From positions 27,542 to 91,541 of the forward strand of contig WHUX01000206.1 of the NCBI GenBank assembly GCA_015179025.1: a DNA stretch of 64,000 bases, written 5' to 3'. A program made the position numbers and the translations under genes. This document shows, piece after piece, positions 56,038-64,000 of the stretch. The first letter of the stretch is position 1; every line of letters starts with the position of its first letter. Source of the DNA: Terfezia claveryi (Eukaryota > Ascomycota > Pezizomycetes > Pezizales > Pezizaceae). A model generated the notes under the pieces. It was not told where the DNA came from. It searched no databases and was given only the letters and a program-made list of their open reading frames with translations.

Positions 56038-58538
56038 TTAAACAATGATATCAGCACCCTCGGTGTTGTCAAGCCCATAAGCGACGGCGCTGTCGAATTG
56101 GAAACCGTTTTCTGCCGCGAAGCATGGGAAAATACCGCTTCCAAACCCAAAGTCCTCGTTACCAAAGAACCCAAAATCATTGAAGCCCTTAAATATATTC
56201 GCGTTAGCATTCGCGTTCTGGTTGATGTTCACATTCTGGTTATTATTCTGGTTATTGTCGTTGAATTCAGGGTAGAAATCGTTTCCGAAACCGTTTCCGA
56301 AGGCACCAAAATCACGCCTCTTGTTGATGCCGCCAATGTCTCCAGCAATGGCAGTTACGGAAGTGCCCTCAAGCTCCCCACCTTTGTTGCTAGAACTATA
56401 GGTGCTCACGGTCTCACAGCATTCTTCCTCACACACTGGTTGAGTGCGCTCCTCCGTCTTTTCTTGGGTCTGGGACTGGGAAAACCTCAATAGTGATGTT
56501 ATGATCATCATCGAGGCTGGTGATTCCATGGTCATCGAATCCACTGCCATAGGCGGGAGAACTATACCCGGCATCGTAGTTGGCTTCAGAGTCATATGTG
56601 GCTCCGGTGTCAAACGCTCCGGCTCCCATGCCGTATGCGGAGCGGTTGTGCCATAACCATCATATGGGGCGTAGCTGGCAACGTTGTTTCCAACAGCGTT
56701 GTCGCTGGGGCTGGCCACCTCGTTGCCCTCACCAATGGCACCAAGTTTGCCATTGTTGACACCAGACTCGTCTGAAATCAAGTCACCTCCAGCGATCTCT
56801 TGGACACCGGCCTGGTTAAGGTTGTTCTTGATGGAACCAGAGAGACCAATCTCAGCTGTTCCAACTTCAGCCCCTTCTCCATCGTAGCTCAAGTGGCGGC
56901 ACTAATTCTGCCATTAACCTTGAAATCTCCATTCCTGTTGACGTCTTTGCTGAAATCCTTGTTCTCATTCTTGTTCAAGTTTTCATTGAAGCTATGGTTC
57001 TTATTCCAGTTCTTGTTCTTGATCTCATCAAAGTCCTTATGAGAGTTGTTCTGGTTGTAACCGTATCCACGCTTCCGGTGGGACTCGTGATGATTGAAAT
57101 CTTCATTCTTGTTGACATTTTTATTGAGGTCCTTGTTGTCGTTCTTGTTAACATTGTCGTTCTTGCTAACATTGCCCTTCTTGTTAACATTGTCCTTCTT
57201 GTTAACATTGTCGCTCTTAACATTGTCGTTCAAGTCGTGGTTCTTGTTCAGATTCTTGTTCTCATCAAAGTCCTTGTCAAAGTTGTTCTGTCTGTAACCG
57301 TAACCACGCTTCCAGTGGGACTTCGGATGATGGAAATCTTCACTCCTATTGAAGTCTTTGTTGTCGTTCTTGTTATCGTTCTTGTTAACATTTTCGTTCT
57401 TGTCGTGGTTCTTGTTCAAGTTCAGGTTCTTGTTCTCATCAAAGTCCTTGTCATAGTTGTGACCGTAACCACGCTTCCAGTGGGGCTTCGGATGATGGGA
57501 ATCTTCACTCCTGTTGACGTCTTTGTTGTCATTCTTGTTATTGTTCTTGTTAACATTTTCGTTCAAGTCGTGGTTCTTGTTCAAGTTCAGGTTCTTGTTC
57601 TCATCAAAGTCCTTGTCAAAGCTGTGACCGTAACCACGCTTCCAGTGGGGCTTCGGATGATGGAAATCTTCACTCCTGTTGACGTCTTTGTTGTCGTTCT
57701 TGTTGTCGTTCTTGTTGTCGTTCTTGTTAACATTGTCGTTCTTGTTATCATTGTCCTTCTTGTTATCATTGTCCTTCTTGTTGACATTGTCCTTCTTGTT
57801 AACATTGTCCTTCTTGTTAACATTGTCGTTCTTGTTAACATTGTCGTTCTTGTCATGGTTCAAGTTCAGGTTCTTGTTCTCATCAAAGTCCTTGTCATAG
57901 CTGTGACCATAACCACGCTTCCAGTGGGGCTTCGGATGATGGAAATCTTCACTCCTGTTGACGTCTTTGTTGTCATTTTGTTATCGTTCTTGTTAACATT
58001 TTCGTTCAAGTCGTGGTTCTTGTTCAAGTTCAGGTTCTTGTTCTCATCAAAGTCCTTGTCAAAGTTGTTCTGCCTGTGACCGTAACCACGCTTCCAGTGG
58101 GACTTCTGATAATCGAAATATTCATTCCTGTTGACGTCTTTGTTGTCGTTCTTGTTATCATTATCGTTGAAGTTGTGGTTTCTTGTTGACGCTATCATTC
58201 TTGTTGCGGTTATCGTCAAGGTTGCGGTTCTGTTCATGGTTCCTGTTTGGGTAGCCTCGCTTCTTGAGCATGGCTGCCCGCTTGGATTTCAAGGCGCTAA
58301 GCTTGATAATAGTATCGAAGTCGTTAACTATAGGGGTAAAGCCCTCATTGCCGAAGTTACAGAAGCCGCCAAAGCCAATGCCACCTAACTCGTTAAAGCC
58401 CTGGTTGAGGTTCTCGTTTCCATTGAGGTTCTGGTTGATATTGACATTATTGTCCATCCCGTTCCAGAACTGCGGGGCGGCCAAAGCTGTTCCTGCAATG
58501 CTCATGAGGGAGGCCACAAGCGTACTAGAGAATTGCAT
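56038..58538 (-). CDS. Secreted Asn/Lys/Asp-rich repeat protein, candidate Kex2-processed peptide precursor
   Basis: It starts at ATG 58538 with a clear signal peptide (MQFSSTLVASLMSIAGTALA, then APQ). After a Phe/Gly/Asn-rich N-terminal domain come about seven imperfect repeats of 45-70 residues. Each holds a Lys-Arg dibasic site before Gly-Tyr-Gly (HWKRGYGH, HWKRGYGY, HRKRGYGY; first LKKRGYPN), then FDKDFDENKN and long Asn-Lys-Asp runs with NKKDNV/NKNDNV subrepeats. The C-terminal part (56890-56038) has an Asp/Gly/Tyr-rich region, CEEECCETVS, another NKRRDFGAF site and a tail resembling the N-terminal domain. The frame shifts at about 58185 and 57975 (A runs), near 56890, and perhaps twice near 56430-56640. 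Kex2 cleavage would release GYG-starting peptides; this is inference. It resembles fungal Kex2-processed repeat proteins; no tailoring genes are adjacent. Confidence 0.7.
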
Positions 58539-60637
58539 GGTTGCGAGTGTTGATAAATATAAGGAGGGTCGAAATGTGTGGTTTAAACGGAGGAAAAGCG
58601 AATGTATTAAAGATCTACTGAATGTATTAATCTACTCGGATATCAAATAAGGAGAGCACAACTGAGATAGAGAAGAATGGTGAGAAAAGGTCGCTGAGTT
58701 CGTTGAGGGAGCGCCTAGTTATATACAATCATTGCTGCGAAATCTCAGCTAAAAGAATTCACCGCATTTTGCATTTTAAGACAGAGTCATAATAATTACG
58801 TATGCAGCGAGTGAAGGTCAGGTACAATAAGTTATAGCAATGGTAACGAAGTGGCGATGGATGCTCTGTATCGAGAGGTTATCATCGGTTGCAAAATCTC
58901 TCTCCCACTGGGAGAAAGTGGGACTGTCAATTTTCACATTTATAAGAAAGCCCTTTCCGCAGAGAACTCCACGACCTTGTGTTGCGCTCATATTCAGGTA
59001 TATTTCTGCTTTATAAACTTCACATCGCACAACTTTATTACATATTCCGAGCTTCCTACCCACTGTCAAACCATTTTAGTTTGATATGATATTGCCTTGT
59101 CGTAATTTTCACCAAAAATTTTGGCCTTTAGATTTTATTTTCGAATCTTACCTTGACATAGACATTATAGTTTTTCCTTTCCGAAGTTACTAAACTGTAG
59201 CAATAGGGAGGAGATCCACACTTGTCAAGAACCCACACTCAGTGGCCCAAAGTGGGGAAAGTTGAGCTCGATGTGGGTACTGGTGCATGGGTTCCAGACG
59301 CATAAGCGGCATATTCGTAATTCAAATACCCTCTCACTTCAAATGAGTATATGTAATCTTATAATAATGCAACACCACTATACTCAGATAGGTGAAGCGC
59401 TCAGGAACAAGGAGCTCTATTCTACAGCTACCCTTGATACGCAGGACCTGCGTACGAGGCTACAATTCACCCTGTGCCATATCGAACCCAATGCAAATGT
59501 ATTACAGAGGGTTTGTGCATTGTCATGACGTCAAGGAAACCCATCTTCTGTAAGCATGTAAGTTGCACGTAAATAGGTACTTCAAACCCTAAGATTCTAG
59601 AACTTCTCTCCTCATTAAACCAACCTTTGACATATGCATAGCCATGGTAGTCGCGCTTTGCGTGGATATAATATGTCACTGCAGTGCAAGTTCAATGTCT
59701 TTTCACCGACTCTGATATATATGTATTAGAATCGGTTGTGCATTAGAGAAGAAGAAAAGAAGACATGAAGATTTGTTGTCTTCAAATCCTCTAGAACTAT
59801 CTAATAAATGATAGTGTTGCCCAGTTCCTTCATATATCGGTTATCCCAAGACCTCATATCCTATGGCACTTCCTCCCAAGACACACCAACCCAGATAATC
59901 ATTCCACCTCCGTTAGGTATCTAGACAATTTGTCGTTCTATTCACCAGACATTTGAGGCCCGGTGAAACCAAAAAGTTGAGATTACAGGCTCCATAGAAT
60001 TTGGATTCCGGTGCTGTATATTCGGTAATATCCTAGTTCTATTCCAGTCCTCACAACTTGAAATTGTAAGTTGGGCCTTGGGCTTCAACAGACACCCAAG
60101 AAATAATGGCCTATATTGGGATCAGATGTTGCTTTAAGAGGAGAGAAGTTGCATACTTTAACAAGTCAGGATTCCCTTATGGCCCACGATACAAATAATT
60201 AAGCAGACAATAAAGCAAATATTTTCTAAAGTCCCTAAAGTTCGGTGCACAGTAAAGAGTCGGTACGCCCACGCAACAACGAGCTACATAAAAGTCTTGC
60301 CTCCCAAACCAACGAAAACAGTACCGAAATAACCCCCACTTCCCCCACTTCCCCCACCACGCCCCTTCCCGGCCATCCCCTCAGCAAAACCGTGTCATTC
60401 TAACCCTCTTCAGTGTAAATTGGGTTTGGGTTTGCTGATTCTTCCGGTAGAATAAGCACAGTGAGTTGAACTGGATAATTGCCACAGGTCAAAACATCTG
60501 GTGCCACTCAAACCTTGCACAGCACACTAGTTATCATCTTGTTTTATACCTAGATTTTTTTTCCCAACGTACCCGCCTGGAGCTGTTGGTTATTTGGTCA
60601 ATTCTAAATCATATCAAATTTGGTTGGCATAGTCGGT
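58539..60637. other. Gap: upstream region of the repeat-protein gene and unassigned sequence
   Basis: 58539-58760 should hold the promoter; a TATATAACTA-type box is on the minus strand near 58715. From 58800 to 60600 only short frames exist and none shows a recognisable domain or repeat. Confidence 0.4.
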
Positions 60638-60711
60638 TTTTTTTAATTTTTTTTTTAAAGAAAATTATTCAATACTCATATGCGGTCCCGTAGGGAGCCA
60701 CCTGGAAAGGA
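60638..60711 (-). mobile_element. SINE-like retroposon fragment
   Basis: T-rich tract then AATACTCATATGCGGTCCCG and GGGAGCCACCTGG, matching the 3' part of the element at 63499-63664. It is flanked by ATAGTCGGT (60629-60637) and ATAGTCAGT (60712-60720), a nine-base duplication with one transition. Confidence 0.6.
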
Positions 60712-60896
60712 ATAGTCAGTGTGATCCTGAGTATTATCGTTACTATAAACGAAGAATTCGACATCACACTCTAATTTATGCTTTAAGCTCTTGACCACCT
60801 GCAGAATAGGTTTGCAATTGCAAGTCACATTGTTGTGTAGAAATCATACAGAAACACATTTAATCTTGATTTAGATATAAACCATTGCTTCATGAT

Positions 60897-61416
60897 TGTC
60901 ACAACCGTGTTCTTAGTCTTGTTTTGACACTCGAACAGATCTGTTCGAGTGTCGTTGTTATTCTTATTGTTATTGCTCATTGTTATCTCTCTTCGTTCCT
61001 GTTTGAGAGTCGGACAGATTCTCGTCCGACTCTCATTATTGTCACCATTGTCTTTGTCATCACCTGTGACAGGGGAATTGACATGGTCTTCGGGTTGTCT
61101 ATCTCGGGAAGCTTATTCCATTGTCAGCCTTGGCTCGATAAGCCAATATGTATATATAGCCCCTTGCCCCCGTACTGTCGTTGGATCCCTATCCAACGTC
61201 TTGTATTCTAATACAGACCTTGCCTCTCTCGCGAAGGTGTACCTCCCTTGTACACCCCTTGCCATCCTCGTGCCTTTCCTCGTCGAGCGAACTCTGCAGC
61301 CTCGCTGCCCCCCCTAGCCCCCTGATCACACACGTAGCCGTTCCTACGTGTGCGACCTCCTTGCCCACTGCCCAGGCGTACCCCTTGGTCGCCTTGTTCC
61401 CCGAGCCCGTGTTACA
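60897..61416 (+). repeat. Solo gypsy LTR (third subfamily)
   Basis: 520 bp from TGTCACAACC to GTTACA, flanked by the exact duplication ATGAT (60892-60896 and 61417-61421). It has the Gypsy-B LTR plan (TATATA near 61148, AGACCTTGCCTCTCTCGCG, CGTAGCCGTTCCTACGTG) but only one GACACTCGAACA...TGTTCGAGTGTC palindrome (60926-60953), here perfect. It arose by LTR-LTR recombination of a related element. Confidence 0.9.
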
Positions 61417-61659
61417 ATGATCATATAAAAAGTGACAAACCTGAACTAAACCTACTGTCCAGAACCCATACAACAATAACAATTGTTGCTCCAAATTCAA
61501 TAAACATAAAACCAAACCCATTCCGATCCTCTTTATTTACGGTACCCTTCCAAAATACCCATGCTAAATATTGCTTACTGTTACATTATATTCAAATCCA
61601 ATACCAATGGTGAACTGGAACAAACCCAATGAAAGCAAAAGGGACAGGGGCATGGTTAT

Positions 61660-63350
61660 CTAAAATTTGAAACCTCCCTTTGACAAACCATTGAACCCGA
61701 AGATACCTCTGGGATCATACTTGTCCCTTACTTCTCTCATCATTATCAACTCATTTGGCCCATATCCTGCAAAACAGTCCTGGTCTCCGTGGGCGGCGTT
61801 CAAATAGAGAAATTCGCGTCCTCCATTTCCGGTCAGCCCAGCTTGTCTGAGCTTCGCGCTCATATCTGCACCAACCTCTTTGACCCAGGCATTGATTGCT
61901 GATCGTCGACTGCATCGCAGTAGATGTTGTACCAGAAATAATTCTGCGTTGGGTTGATACCGAAGGTGTTCCCACCAACGCCATTTGAAGCCCCTCTTTC
62001 CAAGAGTGTGGAAGGAACACCCTGTATAGCGACAGCACAGGACATAATCGATGGGACATTTTGCACGAGTTTACTGTAGGATAAACCGTAAAATGTTTCA
62101 TGGACAATCTTCAAAGCGTCGACCAAGGCAATCGAACTTTGTACCCTGAAGACGTGTCTCTGGCCCACAATTACACCGCCAAGGATATTTGGAAGCTCTG
62201 CTGTGTCCGTCATCATCCCAAAACTCGAGTCATTATTGAAGACTAGTTTTTAAAGTCGTTGAAGATTGCGGGGTCTGGGTTAGGTATCGCTTTCATGGCC
62301 AGCACAGTAAATGCCTAAATCTGATTGCCCTGGCGCAAAGTTGATGAGCGACACAAGGCCAGCACCTTTGTCAATGTATGCTGAATTTTGAAGTTTGCAA
62401 TGGAGCTGTAGAAGAGATCAAAATTGGGCTGCCCAACAAAGGTCGCCAGACCACCCCACATTTTAGGAATAAGTTTTGAGCTCGAACTTTGTGACGATAC
62501 AAAAATTGCTGCTCCCTCCGTGAAGTGCCCACAAGAGATCTCTATACATATTATCGGGGGTGACAATGACAACATGTCCATTTGCTAGCACACACTCATA
62601 GGATAAGATAGGTATTGTCCATTGCAAACCCGTATCTGTTGGAGAAAAAATTGAGCCCTCCACCTAGCAGGAGACCAGGTACGCCAACCTGCTGAAGGCG
62701 GCAGCCCAATGCATACTGTCCATGGGGTGCCAGAAAATTGTAGACTTCGCCCCATTTTCGGCCGGGCCCGACAAACACGGAGGTTTTGTCGACACCTGAG
62801 AGGGACAAGCTGTTCAGCGCACTAAGATCAAAAAGAATGCCAGTCTTCGTTCTGGTGAACCCAGGGTTCTGTAACGATTAGGCCGTTTGTTAGCGGACCC
62901 ATGCTTACAGAGTGATGAACAGGATGCGGGCCTTGAATCTTAGAGGTCTGTTCATCAACGGGAATAAGAGGCTTACTGGCATATGTCCACCCCCGCGGAT
63001 AGCAAAATCAGTACCGCACAGCCTTGCGGCCCAGATACCTTTGCCCACGGATTTCGCCGTCTGAGGTACAAAAACGCATTGTGGTTGATTCCAGGTCGTG
63101 ATACTCCAGTACTTCGTTGTGCTTTCCACTAGATATGTGTTCGACCCAGGCCAGTACACTTCTCTAAATGCAAGCATCGACAATAAGGTACACCCACACC
63201 ACGAACTGACCGTAGCTCCGAATATTGCCTGCTTTGTGTAAGTCAGTTGTGTGATCTCGCTATCACTTAGGTCATCTGATGGTTGACAGCGCTGCTAACG
63301 CTAGCAGCCAGCAGTACTACAAGGGTGACCAGGTAATGAAGAGAACCCAT
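61660..63350 (-). pseudogene. Secreted FAD-linked (BBE-type) oxidoreductase, multiply frameshifted
   Basis: A signal peptide starts at ATG 63350 (MGSLHYLVTLVVLLAASVS). Further on come VYWPGSNTYLVESTTKYWS and the FAD-attachment region FAIRGGGHMP (His next to Gly-Gly). A 108-nt intron (62976-62869, GTAAGC...TTACAG) joins this to the block ending SALNSLSLSGVDKT. Then VFVGPGRKWGEVY, GLLLGGGLNFFSNRYGFAMDN, SYECVLANGHVVIVTPDN and LLWALHGGSSNFCIVT. The C-terminus carries AAHGDQDCFAGYG and the family-typical KYDPRGIFGFNGL to the TAA near 61660. The frame changes at least near 63265, 62615, 62472, 62370, 62250 and 61910. Family enzymes oxidise sugars or secondary metabolites; the substrate cannot be told. 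Either a pseudogene or a region with many indel errors. Confidence 0.85.
62869..62976 (-). other. Intron of the FAD oxidase gene
   Basis: GTAAGC donor directly after the GGGHMP codons, GCCTAATC branch-like sequence, TTACAG acceptor. Splicing keeps phase and joins two conserved family segments, which fixes it well. Confidence 0.8.
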
Positions 63351-63498
63351 AGTAGTATCAATAAACAATTGCAAGAGTTCAAAGCAGCTGCAAAATTACG
63401 AAATTCAAGATAAACAAACCAGAGACTCTAAATATCAATATAAGGATTCCAGAAACGAGAGCTTACTGACTTTAAATAGTATACGGTCAACGAGGCCT

Positions 63499-63664
63499 TT
63501 TTTTTTTTATTTTTTATTTTTAAAAACTTAGATCCTCCTATGCAGCCCCGTTAGGGGGCTATGAGGAGCCACGCGGAAACCCGGTGGATTCAAGGGGAGG
63601 CAAGTTAATCTGCCAACCCCACGCAAACTAACTAAATACACGAAAAAGAGCTAGGCCCAATGCT
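63499..63664 (-). mobile_element. SINE-like retroposon, longest copy
   Basis: 166 bp flanked by a perfect 13-bp duplication GTCAACGAGGCCT (63486-63498 and 63665-63677). On minus it ends in an A-rich tail. The body carries GGGTTTCCGCGTGGCTCC and GCATAGGAGGATCTAAG, shared with the copies at 47469 and 60638. CTTGAATCC (minus) resembles a Pol III B box, but the A box is unclear. No coding capacity. Confidence 0.72.
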
Positions 63665-63677
63665 GTCAACGAGGCCT

Positions 63678-64000
63678 GGCCAGGCCTAGAAATTGTTCTC
63701 AGTCCCTCTACTAGTTTAGTACCATACTTCACCGGGTAGTGCATCATCACAGGGATATGCATCAGCCCCACGCTATACCTGTCTCGGCTATGTCAGCACG
63801 CATGCGGGGTAAGTATCAACCATATCTCCACCGTCGCAATCGATATTAGGTCAAATACAACCTAGAGAACGCAATAGCACCAACGGTAGGCACATTCTGG
63901 CTCTAAACAATCCAGGTTAATACTAATAAAGCACTAGTAGTCACAATGGGCAAGCTAAAGCCACGCCGACTTCAGATAGCCAAAGCGGAGGCCGATCATG
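63678..64000. other. Right edge: no gene recognised
   Basis: No open frame or repeat family could be supported up to the window end. Confidence 0.4.

Noticed and set aside
56994..58079. 361-codon plus-strand open frame rich in Val/Leu
   Set aside because: It is antisense to the repeat-protein gene. The AAC/AAG/GAC-rich repeats leave the opposite strand open, and the hydrophobic repeats have no start context or domain.
61181..61521. Open frames on both strands of about 80-110 codons
   Set aside because: They lie in or run out of the solo LTR; similar frames recur in the Gypsy-A and Gypsy-B LTRs because of shared sequence.

Overview
This window looks like a transposon-dense region of a filamentous ascomycete genome. 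I suspect a Pezizomycetes-type fungus with an expanded genome, such as a truffle relative, but no marker gene proves that. The reasons are short GT-AG introns, a signal-peptide/Kex2-type secreted protein, two Crinkler (CRN)-type NTPase-nuclease genes, a Plavaka-type DNA transposase, copia and chromodomain-gypsy retrotransposons, and copy-to-copy differences that are almost all C/T or G/A transitions. I saw no rRNA, tRNA or CRISPR.

Layout. 1-2.3 kb: decayed minus-strand gag-like region. 2.9-7.7 kb: a large nested foldback (inverted-repeat) element carrying 12-bp minisatellites and AT-rich hairpin satellites. 7.7-10.9 kb: LTR scrap, a decayed coiled-coil coding relic and AT-rich filler. 10.93-37.42 kb: one old copia element (Copia-A; target-site duplication CTGTC, LTRs 276 bp) exploded by later insertions. 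A chromodomain gypsy element (Gypsy-A, TSD GCATA, 631-bp LTRs) sits in its 3' part. A roughly 15-kb Plavaka-type transposon sits between its integrase and reverse transcriptase, and a young copia (Copia-B, TSD AATCG, 523-bp LTRs identical by eye) splits the Plavaka transposase. The Plavaka insertion also appears to carry two plus-strand genes of unknown function with acidic C-termini. 37.4-39.1 kb: terminal-repeat-like DNA and a minisatellite.

39.1-47.4 kb: two CRN-type genes flank a repeat-filled stretch. The first (39169-41110, minus, three exons) appears intact, with header, P-loop NTPase and nuclease-like C-terminal part. The second (45794-47424, plus) lacks the header and has one frameshift between its ATPase and PD-(D/E)XK-like parts. 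Between them are a PIF1-helicase scrap and several tandem arrays. 47.6-53.9 kb: a second gypsy of the same family (Gypsy-B, TSD CTTAG), full length but full of nonsense codons. 54.2-55.7 kb: tandem repeats and a broken Tc1/mariner transposase. 56.0-58.5 kb: a secreted Asn/Lys/Asp-rich repeat protein with repeated Lys-Arg sites before GYG motifs, a candidate Kex2-processed repeat peptide precursor. 60.9-61.4 kb: solo gypsy LTR with TSD ATGAT. 61.7-63.35 kb: a multiply frameshifted FAD-linked (BBE-type) oxidase. Three short poly(A)-tailed retroposons with 9-13-bp target-site duplications at 47.5, 60.6 and 63.5 kb define a small SINE-like family.

The genes do not form an operon or metabolic cluster. 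The main story is serial insertion, GC-to-AT decay, and a few host genes (two CRNs, one repeat-peptide precursor, one oxidase) surviving or dying among repeats. Several frameshifts fall in homopolymers, so assembly indel errors are a real alternative to decay.
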